NCBI GenBank assembly: GCA_902791165.1
Contig: CADAVB010000002.1
Location: forward strand, 1 to 64,000
Length of the DNA stretch: 64,000 bases
Direction of reading: 5' to 3'
From: an uncultured Bacteroidia bacterium
GTDB lineage: Bacteria > Bacteroidota > Bacteroidia > Bacteroidales > F082
Positions within the stretch are counted from its first letter, which is position 1. Each line of letters opens with the position of its first letter. Below are positions 1-9,066 of this stretch, piece after piece. A model generated the notes under the pieces. It was not told the DNA's origin. It searched no databases and saw only the letters and a list, made by a program, of their open reading frames with translations. A program made the translations under genes and the position numbers.

Positions 1-1
1 T

Positions 2-664
2 TTTTTGGAGGAAATGTCCAAGTTGATTGAGGAATTCCCAGATGCAGGCATTTATGGGACGAATTATATCATCGTTAATGAAACCAAACATAAGACCCGT
101 GTTTCCCCGATTGGCGTTGAAGCGGGTTTTGAAAAGGGTTACATCAATTATTGCCAAGTGTACGCGAAGACATTGGCCATGCCGCTTTGGACCGGGGCTG
201 TTTGTGTCCCTCGTGGCATTTTTGATGAAATGAAAGGATATCCTCAAGGTGTCAAATTGGGGGAGGATTTTATCTTGTGGATTCATATCGCACTAAAATA
301 CAAGGTGGCATTTCTGAACAAGCCTTTGGCATATTACAATCAGGATGTGGATTTGGCTAATCGGGCGGTTGGGAAACTGTATGAACCCCAAGAGCACATG
401 TTGTGGAATCTTACAGATTTGGAACCCATAGAAAGTGAAAATGCGGATTATAAACATTTGGTGGATGCTTTGAGAGTGAATGGATTAATGAATTATTACA
501 TTTCGGAATCATATAGGCGGGATGCAGAACAGGAATTGAAGAAAATTGATTGGAATAAACAGAATGGGAAAAAAGCCAAACAATACAATAGACCAGTTTG
601 TTTATTAAGATTAAATAGTCGTATTATGAGATTTGGAATGAAAGTAAAACAATGGTTAAGATGA
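2..664 (+). CDS. Glycosyltransferase family 2, C-terminal part (5' end outside window)
   Basis: The frame is open to the window edge, so the N-terminal nucleotide-binding half with the DxD motif is missing and about 220 residues are visible. The motif GEDFILWIHIA (about residues 85-95 of the visible part) matches the conserved ED catalytic-base region of GT2 enzymes, and the following LNKPLAYYNQDV is the usual GT2 strand after it. The C-terminus is basic (KVKQWLR), as in many membrane-associated capsule glycosyltransferases. It probably adds one sugar during exopolysaccharide repeat-unit assembly on the cytoplasmic side of the inner membrane. It is the first gene of a same-strand exopolysaccharide run and ends 10 bases before the next gene. 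Donor and acceptor cannot be told. Confidence 0.8.
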   Translation, partial: FLEEMSKLIEEFPDAGIYGTNYIIVNETKHKTRVSPIGVEAGFEKGYINYCQVYAKTLAMPLWTGAVCVPRGIFDEMKGYPQGVKLGEDFILWIHIALKYKVAFLNKPLAYYNQDVDLANRAVGKLYEPQEHMLWNLTDLEPIESENADYKHLVDALRVNGLMNYYISESYRRDAEQELKKIDWNKQNGKKAKQYNRPVCLLRLNSRIMRFGMKVKQWLR

Positions 665-674
665 TGCGTTGTTG

Positions 675-2102
675 ATGTTTTTTTGTGTTGTGTTTATTTT
701 AAACAGAAAAATTATGCTGACTTATTTCCCCAATAGTATTTCCCGAAAGGCGATGACTATCTATTTCATCACCTTGGCAATGGTTTCGATAGTGTTTATG
801 AACAAAATGCTGCCGTTCTATATGATGTTGTTCGGGATCGTTGAAGTATGTTCCTTTTTCTATTTCAGCAACGACCTGACCAAACGATGGCGATTGTTGC
901 ATCGCAAGGTGTTTGTGCAAAAAATGTTTTGGATTGCACTGATTATTAGGCTAGTATATACAATCTTTGCCTATTTTTTTTACGATGCCATGACAGGACT
1001 GCCGTTTATGTTTCATTCCGCTGATGAGCAAGTGTATTATAATATGAGTCTAGTGTGGAGTCAACAAGGATTTGAAGTGTTTCGGAATATAATAAAAGAC
1101 TATGGACTTGGTGATTCTGGAGAAATCTATTGGACTGGTTTTTTGTGTAAGGTATTTGGAACTTACGTGCTTACAGCACGTATAGGTCATTGTGTGTTGA
1201 GTGCCGCGACATGCGTGTTGATTTATCGAATTGCCAAAAGGCATTTCGGAGATAGCACGGCTCGCATGAGTGCTATTTTCTGTATGTTGATGCCCAATTT
1301 AATCTATTATTGTGGGGTCCATCTGAAAGAAGCGGATATGGTTTTTGTTACAGTATTGTTTGTGGATTGTATAGATGTGATTTTGTCGGAGAAAAGGTTT
1401 GATATTAAACATATTGTCTTGGCAGTGGCAGTTGGATTCTCTTTGTTTACTTTTCGAACAGCTTTGGGTGCGGTTGGGTTACTAGCTGTTTTGGTGGCGG
1501 TTGTGTTTATTAAAGGCCGTTTAGGCTCATGGTGGAAAAGAATACTTTTGGCAGTTGTGGTAGTGGCAAGTTTAACGACAACAACGGTAGGGGATAGGAT
1601 TATGAGAGAAGTGGATGAAATTTGGGAAGATAAAAGTGGAAATATCAATAAAATTAACTATAATGCTGAAAAGAAAGGAGCAGCACAATACACAAAATAT
1701 GTTTCTGGAACGCTGTTTGCTCCCTTTATTTTTACCATTCCATTTCCGAACATTATTAATAATGAAGGAAAAGAAAACCAACAAATGATACATGGTGGTG
1801 TCTTTGTGAAATGTATCATGTCGGGTTTAACCATTTATGCGTTGTTTTTGTTGCTGTTGTCGGGCGAATGGCGAAAGCATGTTTTGCCCATAGCGATGAT
1901 GTGCGGTTATTTGGCGGTCATAGCGTTTAGTAAGTATGCTTTTCACGAACGTTTCCATCAGCCAGCTTTGCCTTTTGAATTGATGTTTGCTGCATTTGGT
2001 GTTTCCCAAGTAGGAGCGAAGCAACTCAAATGGTTTGATTATTGGACGGTGTTCATTTTTGTAGTCGTATTGGGATGGTCGTGGATTAAACGTGGTGGTT
2101 GA
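675..2102 (+). CDS. Polytopic membrane protein, PMT/ArnT-like glycosyltransferase or polymerase
   Basis: A 475-residue protein with about ten hydrophobic segments. The start at ATG 675 is chosen over two preceding TTG codons; ATG 714 is also possible. After the early helices an acidic pair in HSADEQVYYN is followed by a helix-rich stretch with LIYRIAKRHFGDSTARMSA, which resembles the DE motif and second part of GT39/PMT_2 lipid-linked glycosyltransferases. In this locus it could transfer a sugar from a lipid carrier in the periplasm. As no separate Wzy is recognisable in the window, it might instead be the polymerase. The gene is AT-rich compared with genes after 8490. Fold-level similarity is seen; the exact activity is inference. 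Confidence 0.6.
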   Translation: MFFCVVFILNRKIMLTYFPNSISRKAMTIYFITLAMVSIVFMNKMLPFYMMLFGIVEVCSFFYFSNDLTKRWRLLHRKVFVQKMFWIALIIRLVYTIFAYFFYDAMTGLPFMFHSADEQVYYNMSLVWSQQGFEVFRNIIKDYGLGDSGEIYWTGFLCKVFGTYVLTARIGHCVLSAATCVLIYRIAKRHFGDSTARMSAIFCMLMPNLIYYCGVHLKEADMVFVTVLFVDCIDVILSEKRFDIKHIVLAVAVGFSLFTFRTALGAVGLLAVLVAVVFIKGRLGSWWKRILLAVVVVASLTTTTVGDRIMREVDEIWEDKSGNINKINYNAEKKGAAQYTKYVSGTLFAPFIFTIPFPNIINNEGKENQQMIHGGVFVKCIMSGLTIYALFLLLLSGEWRKHVLPIAMMCGYLAVIAFSKYAFHERFHQPALPFELMFAAFGVSQVGAKQLKWFDYWTVFIFVVVLGWSWIKRGG

Positions 2103-2135
2103 TAATTTTGTAAAAACACTATATTGGTTTGAAAA

Positions 2136-3233
2136 ATGAAAGTTGCCTATTTTATCGGCAGCCTTAATCGAGGAGGAGCGGAAATGCTCACCCTGGACAT
2201 CTGCCGAAAAAAGGATTATGCTCCGTATGAGATGATTTTGGTTTATCGTAACGACGGGGAACTAACTGACGAGTTTAGGGCTACAGGGGTTCCCATGTTT
2301 CGTATTAAGCCTAGAGGTTTTGTGTTTGGGTATTTTGGTGAAATTCGGAAGCTTTTGAAAAAAGAGAATGTTAATTTGCTTCATGCACAGACTCTGATGA
2401 ATGGAGTAATTGGTGTATTATGTGCCTTGTTTACCAATTTGAAAATAGTCACTTCGTTTCATGGCTTGTTGGATACATTCTATAAGCGAGTACTTCGTCA
2501 TATTAATATTTGGTGGGCAGACGAAACTGTTTTTGTGAGCAATTATGTTAGGGATTGGTACATTCAGCATACATTGTTTTGTAAAAAAGAGAAATGCAAT
2601 GTGGTATATAATGGAATATGTTTAGATAAATATGATTATGATTATCCTATACCAAATGTCCTAAGGAGTGAAGAAAAGAGATTGAAGTTTGGTTGTGTTG
2701 GTAATTTTGTTGCAGAAAGGACTCAAATGGTTATTTGCAAGAGCATAAAGCGTCTTGATGATTATGGAATAAAACAATTTGATTTTTATTTTGTCGGTAA
2801 ACGGATTGAAGGAGAAGAAAAGTGTTACGACGATTGTGTTCGCTATTGTGAAGAAAACCGCTTGTTGGATAGAGTGCATTTTGTAGGAAGTAGAGGAGAT
2901 GTGATGGCAATATTGCAACATCTTGATGGATTTGTGTATTCCACCGCCAAGGATACATTCGGGATAGCTGTGGTGGAAGCTATGTTGGCTGGATTGCCAG
3001 TGTTGGTAAATGATTGGGAAGTCATGAGAGAAGTTACTTGTGGAGGTAAATATGCCATGTTGTTCGACACAGGGAATGAAGAAGATTGTTGTTTGAAGAT
3101 GAAAGAAATGATAGATAATATTGATTTGTTTTGCATGAAAGCCAAAAACCAAGTTAAAAAAATAAGAGATTTGTATTCAATTGAGAATCATATAAATGGA
3201 TTAAGTATTGTTTATAATAAATGCATTTCCTAA
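2136..3233 (+). CDS. Glycosyltransferase family 4 (GT-B fold)
   Basis: A 365-residue protein beginning MKVAYFIGSLNRGGAEML, the typical GT4 N-terminal strand and glycine loop. The C-terminal half carries KDTFGIAVVEAMLAGLPV, the E-x7-E nucleotide-sugar site with Asp in place of the first Glu. It should be a retaining sugar transferase acting in the cytoplasm on the lipid-linked repeat unit. It sits 33 bases after the membrane protein and 7 bases before a CapK-like gene. Its middle part (about 2500-2900) is very AT-rich, as is common for the variable genes of capsule loci. Substrate unknown. Confidence 0.85.
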   Translation: MKVAYFIGSLNRGGAEMLTLDICRKKDYAPYEMILVYRNDGELTDEFRATGVPMFRIKPRGFVFGYFGEIRKLLKKENVNLLHAQTLMNGVIGVLCALFTNLKIVTSFHGLLDTFYKRVLRHINIWWADETVFVSNYVRDWYIQHTLFCKKEKCNVVYNGICLDKYDYDYPIPNVLRSEEKRLKFGCVGNFVAERTQMVICKSIKRLDDYGIKQFDFYFVGKRIEGEEKCYDDCVRYCEENRLLDRVHFVGSRGDVMAILQHLDGFVYSTAKDTFGIAVVEAMLAGLPVLVNDWEVMREVTCGGKYAMLFDTGNEEDCCLKMKEMIDNIDLFCMKAKNQVKKIRDLYSIENHINGLSIVYNKCIS

Positions 3234-3240
3234 AAGTGTT

Positions 3241-4605
3241 ATGGAGTATCTTAGAAAAATAATAAAAAAGTGTATTTTAAAAACTAAGTATTCTGAAATC
3301 TCAACTTATTTGTCTGAGTTTGAAAAGACAGATTGGTTTGATAAAGAACAGATAGAGGAATATCAGGTGAAAAAGCTTAGAGAATTATTGACTTTTGCAT
3401 CGAAGCATGTTCCGTATTATAGGCGCGTTTTCCAAGAGAGAGGTCTGCAACTTAATGATTTTCAAACTGTTTCAGATATAAGAAAACTGCCTTTATTGAC
3501 CAAGGAAATATTATGTAATGAGAAAGAATCCATGTTTGCTGATGTGGAGTTGGAAGGTATAAAAAACAATACTACGAGCGGATCTTCCGGAACTCCTGTT
3601 GTATTCCGTAAACAAAAGCTTTGTCGTGACATTGAGTCGGCATTGATGAGAAGGTACAAAGAGAATGGTGGTATTGACGATAATGACTTTGGTATTGTAA
3701 TATGGGGGACTCATAGTTTGAGTAAAAAAGATGTATTGAAAGGTTTTTTTAAGGGATGGCTGAAAAATCAGATTGTATTCAATAGTTATGATTTATCGGA
3801 CGCTAACTTGGAGCGATTGATAGATTGTTTAAAATGCAAAAATGTTATTTATCTTCGTGGTTATACTTCTGCGGTGTTTTATGTTGCTAGTGTAATAAAC
3901 CAAAGAGGATTGCATTTTAATATACCTTTTGTTTCTGTGACAGCAGAGCAATTGTATGATTTTCAAAGAATGGAGATTACGCGTGCTTTTGGCAATAATT
4001 TGTATGATCAGTATGGGTGTGGTGAGTGTGGCTCTTTAGCCTTCGAATGCCATGCGCACGAAGGTTTGCATCATGCGTTTGAGCATTCAATCTTAGAAAT
4101 ATTGGATGAAAACGATAATGATTCTATGCACGGAAAGGTTGTGCTTACCAATTTGGATAACTATGCAATGCCATTGATTAGATATGAGAATGGAGATGTT
4201 GTGACATTGGCAGATCACGAATGTTCTTGTGGAAGGCATTCGGTGTTAATAGACCATATTGATGGGAGGACTTATGATGTGTTCGAGGGAGAGAACGGTA
4301 AAAGAGTTCACGCGGGGTTTTTGGATGATATGTTGCTTGGTTTAGATTTATTGAATACTTATGGTATTACACAGATTAGAATAGTCCAAAAAAAGCCAAA
4401 AGAATTCACATGTCAGTATGTTTCAAAATATGAAATAAAAGAAATAGATAAAACGAAACTGGAGAAAGAGTATAAGAAAGCATTAGGAGATTCAATTCGT
4501 TTACTATTTGAGCGTTATGAATTATTGAAAAGTGCGGAAAGAGGAAAGAGGCATTTTATTGTACCATTACAGATATACGAAAAAAACAAAGCAGTTTATG
4601 ATTGA
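3241..4605 (+). CDS. CapK-like adenylate-forming enzyme (phenylacetate-CoA ligase family), first copy
   Basis: A 454-residue protein. The start at ATG 3241 is preferred because the upstream TTG at 3208 would overlap the previous gene by 26 bases. The phosphate-binding loop TTSGSSGTPVVFRK and the distal RYENGDVV element are those of the CapK/F390-synthetase branch of the AMP-binding superfamily. A Cys-rich stretch (YGCGECGSLAFEC, later HECSCGRH) is visible and could bind metal. CapK proteins are named from capsule loci, but their substrate is generally not established; activation of an acid for attachment to sugar is a reasonable guess. A second copy lies at 5591. The gene is very AT-rich. Confidence 0.75.
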   Translation: MEYLRKIIKKCILKTKYSEISTYLSEFEKTDWFDKEQIEEYQVKKLRELLTFASKHVPYYRRVFQERGLQLNDFQTVSDIRKLPLLTKEILCNEKESMFADVELEGIKNNTTSGSSGTPVVFRKQKLCRDIESALMRRYKENGGIDDNDFGIVIWGTHSLSKKDVLKGFFKGWLKNQIVFNSYDLSDANLERLIDCLKCKNVIYLRGYTSAVFYVASVINQRGLHFNIPFVSVTAEQLYDFQRMEITRAFGNNLYDQYGCGECGSLAFECHAHEGLHHAFEHSILEILDENDNDSMHGKVVLTNLDNYAMPLIRYENGDVVTLADHECSCGRHSVLIDHIDGRTYDVFEGENGKRVHAGFLDDMLLGLDLLNTYGITQIRIVQKKPKEFTCQYVSKYEIKEIDKTKLEKEYKKALGDSIRLLFERYELLKSAERGKRHFIVPLQIYEKNKAVYD

Positions 4606-4650
4606 TAAAAAGAAGTCATAATTCCATCATTCAGTGTCATAGTTGTTACC

Positions 4651-5598
4651 ATGAAAGTCATTTTCGTTGCTAGTGGAAATAAGGCGGTAGGAACGGTTAG
4701 CTCGTTCGTGCGTACACAATTCGAGTCGCTTGAGAAGGAAGGACTCGACATGGTGCTGTTCCCTGTGGTTGGACATGGCCTTTCGGGTTATTTCAAACAT
4801 TTTTGGTCGCTCAGGCAACTAATTAGGAATGAAAAGCCCGATGTCGTCCATGCCCATTACTCGGTTTGTGGGTATTTGGCATCTTTTGCATCGTTGGGGC
4901 TAAAGACCAAAGTGGTCGTTTCCATTTTGGGGAGTTTCCCGTCGATGACAAGAAAACTGAGAACGGTTCGTTTCTTTGTTGACCATGTTTGGGATGCGGT
5001 CATTGTGAAGTCGGAGCGAACCAAGAACCAATTGGGAAGAGATGTTGCCGTCATTCCAAATGGCGTGGATATTGAAAAGTTCAAGATTGTTGAAAAAGAA
5101 GATGCCAAAAGGAGCGTCGGCCTTGATGCAGCCAAACGATATGTGATTTTTGTGTCGAATCCGGAGAGAAAAGAAAAGAATTTCGGATTGGCAGAAGAGG
5201 CGTTTGAGATGCTGAATGAAAAGAAGGACGTTGTGCTGCTTCCGGTTTTTGACAAGTCACATGACGAGGTGGTCAAATATATGTGTGGCGCCGATGTTTT
5301 GCTGATGACTTCGCTGAAGGAAGGTTCCCCCAATGTCATCAAGGAAGCCATGGCTTGTAATTGTCCTATTATTGTGACCGATGTCGGCGACGTCCGCTGG
5401 GTTACTGCTGGCGTTGAAGGTACATTTGTGGCTGATACTTACGAGCCCAATGAGATTGCAGATTTGCTTGGGAAGGCTTTGGACTATGGCAAACGAACCA
5501 AAGGACGGGAACAGATATTAAGGTTGGGACTGACCACAGAAAAAGTGGCACAGAGAATCCAAGACATTTATTTGAAAGCTATCAACAAACATGAATAA
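4651..5598 (+). CDS. Glycosyltransferase family 4 (GT-B fold)
   Basis: A 315-residue protein. The N-terminus MKVIFVASGNKAVG and the C-terminal EGSPNVIKEAMACNCPIIVTD with its E-x7-E pair define a GT4 enzyme. It is short for the family but has both Rossmann halves. It ends with an 8-base overlap into the next CapK-like gene, so the two are probably translationally coupled. Expected role: one sugar transfer in exopolysaccharide repeat-unit assembly; donor and acceptor not known. Confidence 0.85.
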   Translation: MKVIFVASGNKAVGTVSSFVRTQFESLEKEGLDMVLFPVVGHGLSGYFKHFWSLRQLIRNEKPDVVHAHYSVCGYLASFASLGLKTKVVVSILGSFPSMTRKLRTVRFFVDHVWDAVIVKSERTKNQLGRDVAVIPNGVDIEKFKIVEKEDAKRSVGLDAAKRYVIFVSNPERKEKNFGLAEEAFEMLNEKKDVVLLPVFDKSHDEVVKYMCGADVLLMTSLKEGSPNVIKEAMACNCPIIVTDVGDVRWVTAGVEGTFVADTYEPNEIADLLGKALDYGKRTKGREQILRLGLTTEKVAQRIQDIYLKAINKHE

Positions 5599-6931
5599 TA
5601 TCAAGGAAAAACTGCTGCTCAACGTTGTGTTGCCTATTTCTGAGAAGCTGGTGGGCACCAATGCCGCCTACTGGTATCGTCAGATTGAGAAAATGTCTGG
5701 TTGGACCAACCAACAGGTTTCGGAATGGCAGAACCAGAAACTGAAGGACTTGGTAAGGCACGCATACGAGCATACGGTGTATTATCGGAATCTGTTTGAT
5801 TCGCTTGGCTTGAAGCCCGATGACATACAGGTTCCCGAGGATTTGAAAAAGTTGCCAATCATCAACAAAGCCATCGCTAATGAACACTACAACGAGATAG
5901 TTCCGGATAATCTGAGCAGTTTCAAGCACCGTTCTGGAAAAACAGGTGGTACTACAGGGGAGCCAATGCTGTATTTGTGTGACGAGAACACTTGGGGATA
6001 TGTTACCGCTGCCAAAATCTTTCATTGGAAAAAGTCAGGCTATCGTTATGGCGACAAGTTTGTCGCGATGGGGAGCTCCTCGCTTTTTTCCAACAAACCA
6101 TCGCTGACAAGACGCATCTATGATAAGATCAGGAATGAGTATCCGATGAATGCTGTAAACTTGACAGATGAATTGTGCGAAAAATACATCAGTACAATTA
6201 AGTCAGAGAGAATCAGATATTTGTATGGGTATGCGGCTGCTTTGTTTACTTTCACGAAATACGTTCAAGAGCATCAGGTTGATTTGACGCAGGTTGAGGC
6301 TGTGTTTACCACTTCGGAGAACTTGACCGATTATTACAGAAAAGCGATGGAGGAAACCTACCAGTGCCTTGTGATGGATTGCTATGGTGCACGCGATGCC
6401 GGAATCACCGCTTACGAGAGCGAGAGAGGCGTTTATCAAGTGGGTTATAACGTCATCGCAGAAATAGTGGATGAGTTTGAGGAAAACACGGGCACTTTGC
6501 TGTCCACCAACTTGTTGAACTACTCTTTTCCCTTGTTAAGATATCAGTTTGGAGACGAGGTGGAGCTATTGCCCCGCTCCAATGAAGCCAACTATAACGG
6601 ACAGGTCATCAAGCGCGTGATAGGCCGGACATCCGATGTGATGCGATTGGGCAATGGACATCATCTGACGGCAACGGGATTTGCGATGATTATGAAAGAG
6701 TTTGACGTGGTGGCGTTTGATTTCAGGAAGGTAGGAGACAAGGAACTGTTGTTGCGCATTCAGCCTGTGTCTGACAAGTATTCTATGGAGCAGGAGGAAA
6801 CGATAAGAAAAACATTCGTAAAGTATATTGGCGAGGATTGCAAATTGGACATAGTGCATGTGGATCAATTCGAACCATTAAAGAACGGGAAGCGACGGTA
6901 TTTTTATAATGAATTGGAAACCGAAAAATAA
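5591..6931 (+). CDS. CapK-like adenylate-forming enzyme, second copy
   Basis: A 446-residue paralogue of the product at 3241, with the loop SGKTGGTTGEPMLY and the distal LLRYQFGDEVEL element. It lacks the Cys clusters of the first copy, so any metal-binding role would be specific to that one. It overlaps the upstream glycosyltransferase gene by 8 bases and is followed after 6 bases by a hexapeptide acyltransferase. That pairing suggests an activated acyl group is made and then moved to a sugar. The family assignment is seen in the sequence; the substrate is inference. Confidence 0.75.
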   Translation: MNNIKEKLLLNVVLPISEKLVGTNAAYWYRQIEKMSGWTNQQVSEWQNQKLKDLVRHAYEHTVYYRNLFDSLGLKPDDIQVPEDLKKLPIINKAIANEHYNEIVPDNLSSFKHRSGKTGGTTGEPMLYLCDENTWGYVTAAKIFHWKKSGYRYGDKFVAMGSSSLFSNKPSLTRRIYDKIRNEYPMNAVNLTDELCEKYISTIKSERIRYLYGYAAALFTFTKYVQEHQVDLTQVEAVFTTSENLTDYYRKAMEETYQCLVMDCYGARDAGITAYESERGVYQVGYNVIAEIVDEFEENTGTLLSTNLLNYSFPLLRYQFGDEVELLPRSNEANYNGQVIKRVIGRTSDVMRLGNGHHLTATGFAMIMKEFDVVAFDFRKVGDKELLLRIQPVSDKYSMEQEETIRKTFVKYIGEDCKLDIVHVDQFEPLKNGKRRYFYNELETEK

Positions 6932-6937
6932 TTGTTT

Positions 6938-7441
6938 ATGTCAATCGTTAAACACAGGAGCATTGGATCTGTTATTAAAGGGATTTGGACACATTCGTTG
7001 TCGCTTCTGACCATGTTTTCGTTTCCCTATCAGGTGACGGTTGCCCTTCACCGTATGAGGGGCGTAAAGATTGGGAAGCAGAGCCATGTCGCGCGAGGTG
7101 TGGTTCTGGATGAGAGAAATCCAGAATTGATTGAAATCGGTAAAGGTGTGGCAGTTACTTCGGGAGTTATGATATTATGCCATCAAAGGGATTTGTCCGA
7201 GTATAAACCAGGCATGTATGCTATGCATTGCCCATTTAAGGAAGGAAAAGTTGTTGTAAAAGACGGTGCTCATTTAGGAATAGGCTGCATTATCATGCCT
7301 GGCGTAACGATAGGCGAAGGTGCTATCATTGGAGCTGGTTCTGTGGTGACGCGCGACATTCCTCCTTATTGTGTAGCTGTCGGTGTGCCCGCCAAAGTGA
7401 TTAAAACTTTTGAAACAAATAATGATGAGATTCCTGTTTGA
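6938..7441 (+). CDS. Hexapeptide-repeat (left-handed beta-helix) acyltransferase
   Basis: A 167-residue protein. ATG 6938 is chosen over TTG 6932. The C-terminal half shows the isoleucine-rich hexapeptide pattern (GIGCIIMPGVTIGEGAIIGAG) and the closing PPYCVAVGVPAKVIK typical of the CysE/NodL/WcaF sugar O-acetyltransferase group. The expected reaction is acyl transfer from acetyl-CoA or an acyl carrier to a sugar hydroxyl or amine. It follows a CapK-like gene and overlaps the DUF354 gene at its 3' end by about 20 bases. Confidence 0.85.
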   Translation: MSIVKHRSIGSVIKGIWTHSLSLLTMFSFPYQVTVALHRMRGVKIGKQSHVARGVVLDERNPELIEIGKGVAVTSGVMILCHQRDLSEYKPGMYAMHCPFKEGKVVVKDGAHLGIGCIIMPGVTIGEGAIIGAGSVVTRDIPPYCVAVGVPAKVIKTFETNNDEIPV

Positions 7442-8447
7442 ACTAAACCATCCGAAGCATTACCATCAGTTTAAATTCGTAATGCGGCAATTGAAGGAGA
7501 ACGGTCATGCGATAAAGGTAGTGGCACGCGACAAGGATGTTCTGTTGAAAGTGCTGGATGAAGATCATGTCCCGTATGAGATATTTGGCCAACATAAGGA
7601 GAGTATGTTCGGAAAAATCTTAGGAACAATACCTAATTTGTTTCTTTACAATAGAATTGTAGGAAAATTCGATCCAGATGTCCTGATATCCAAAGCTTCG
7701 TTTTATGCTGTTTGGATTGCCAAGTTACATTCCAAAAAATCCGTGATATTCCCGGATTCCGAAGTGGTCAAACTTACTAACAAGTACATTGCTCCTTATG
7801 CTACCAAGGTGGTTACTCCAGGAACGTTCGGCTTGGATTATGGCGACAAACATGTTAGGATAAAAGGAATGTTTGAGGATTGCTATCTCTCGCCGTCGGT
7901 ATTCACGCCCGATGCGTCAGTGTTGGAGAAATATCAAATCCAAAGGCCGTACGCTGTTTTCCGTTTTGTCGGATGGTTCGCCAATCACGATGTGGGAAAC
8001 AAAGGCTTCTCATTGGAGCAAAAAATCCAATTGACACAGGAAGTTGAGAAACATATGAAAGTTTATGTTTCTTCCGAAAAGCCGCTACCAGAGGAGTTAA
8101 GCCATTGTCGATTGAATATACCAGCCTCATTGATGCATCATGTTCTTGCTTTTGCGGATTTGTATTTAGGAGATTCTCAAACTATGGCCACGGAGGCCGC
8201 ATTATTAGGAACCCCTGCCATTCGTTCCAACTCTTTTGTTGGCGAGAATGACATGACCAATTTCAAGGTGCTGGAGAACCAATATGGGTTGCTTTTCAAC
8301 AGGGGTTCTTTTGATGAGGTCGTGAGGTTGATAAGCGATTTTTTGGAAAACTCGAAGAAGCAAGAATGGATGGAGAAAAAGAGGAACTATTTCCGCTCAA
8401 CTGGGGATTCGAACCAGGAGATTGTCCGAATACTCGAGTCGGTTTAG
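7422..8447 (+). CDS. DUF354 family protein (GT-B-like fold)
   Basis: About 341 residues beginning MMRFLFELNHPKHYHQFKF; ATG 7425 is an equally good start. The N-terminal xHPxHxHxF pattern, the KASFYAVWIAKL region and the late YLGDSQTMATEAALLGTPA segment are characteristic of DUF354, related to UDP-GlcNAc 2-epimerases and GT-B enzymes and regularly found in archaeal and bacterial surface polysaccharide loci. The function of the family is not firmly known. It overlaps the preceding acyltransferase gene. It is the last gene of the AT-rich first half of the locus. Confidence 0.75.
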   Translation: MMRFLFELNHPKHYHQFKFVMRQLKENGHAIKVVARDKDVLLKVLDEDHVPYEIFGQHKESMFGKILGTIPNLFLYNRIVGKFDPDVLISKASFYAVWIAKLHSKKSVIFPDSEVVKLTNKYIAPYATKVVTPGTFGLDYGDKHVRIKGMFEDCYLSPSVFTPDASVLEKYQIQRPYAVFRFVGWFANHDVGNKGFSLEQKIQLTQEVEKHMKVYVSSEKPLPEELSHCRLNIPASLMHHVLAFADLYLGDSQTMATEAALLGTPAIRSNSFVGENDMTNFKVLENQYGLLFNRGSFDEVVRLISDFLENSKKQEWMEKKRNYFRSTGDSNQEIVRILESV

Positions 8448-8468
8448 TTTTACTTTTTGAGCAAATCG

Positions 8469-8476
8469 TATCTTTC
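8469..8476 (+). promoter_or_regulatory. Possible -7 promoter box for the acyl cassette
   Basis: TATCTTTC differs by one base from the Bacteroidetes -7 consensus TAnnTTTG and lies 14 bases upstream of ATG 8491, at the point where base composition changes. No clear -33 TTTG at the right spacing, so this is weak. Confidence 0.3.
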
Positions 8477-8490
8477 AAAAACAATTGTTT

Positions 8491-9066
8491 ATGCAATTCG
8501 AAATACAAGAACCGAGAACCATCCCGTTTTACGGCGGCGACAAGAAATTGGGCGAGGCGGTGAGAAGCGCGGGCGCAAGGCGCAACATGGGACCTTTGCG
8601 CTTCGCTTTCAGGAAGATAAAGAACATCATTTTGGCGCGATTGTCGTATTTTTGCCCGCTCAACGGGTGGCGGGTGAAGATGAACCGCTGGCGCGGAGTG
8701 CACATCGGGAAAAATGTTTATATCGGAATGCACTGCGTCATCGACAATGCCTATCCGGAATATGTTTACATCGAGGACAACGTGTCGCTCGCGGGCGAGG
8801 TGACAGTGATTGCGCACATGAACCCCTATCCGCATTTTGAGGGCGTCATCGAGCCGAAAGTGGCTCCGGTGGTCATCCGCAAAGGCGCATGGATTGGCGT
8901 GAAAAGCGCGGTGCTTTGTGGTGCCGAAGTGGGGGAGTACGCCATCGTTTCCGCAGGGTCTGTGGTGGATAAGAAGGTGAGTCCGTGCACGATAGTTGCC
9001 GGGAATCCCGCACACAAGAAAGTGGATTTTTCAACGTTAATGAAAAACAAGCTGAACCAAAAATGA
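8491..9066 (+). CDS. Hexapeptide-repeat acyltransferase (WcaF/LpxA-like fold)
   Basis: A 191-residue protein; ATG 8491 is chosen over TTG 8485. Repeats such as HIGKNVYIGMHCVI and VIRKGAWIGVKSAVLCGAEVG form a left-handed beta helix, ending VSPCTIVAGNPAHKKVDF as in sugar acyltransferases. Its stop overlaps the malonyltransferase start as ATGA. Together with the following acyl-carrier, ketoreductase and KAS III genes it is the best candidate to move a newly made acyl group from the carrier protein to a sugar. Composition from here on is GC-richer than upstream. Confidence 0.85.
   Translation: MQFEIQEPRTIPFYGGDKKLGEAVRSAGARRNMGPLRFAFRKIKNIILARLSYFCPLNGWRVKMNRWRGVHIGKNVYIGMHCVIDNAYPEYVYIEDNVSLAGEVTVIAHMNPYPHFEGVIEPKVAPVVIRKGAWIGVKSAVLCGAEVGEYAIVSAGSVVDKKVSPCTIVAGNPAHKKVDFSTLMKNKLNQK

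Noticed and set aside
3208..3240. TTG 3208 as start of the first CapK-like gene
   Set aside because: It would overlap the upstream glycosyltransferase by 26 bases and adds residues unlike the family; ATG 3241 gives a 7-base gap.
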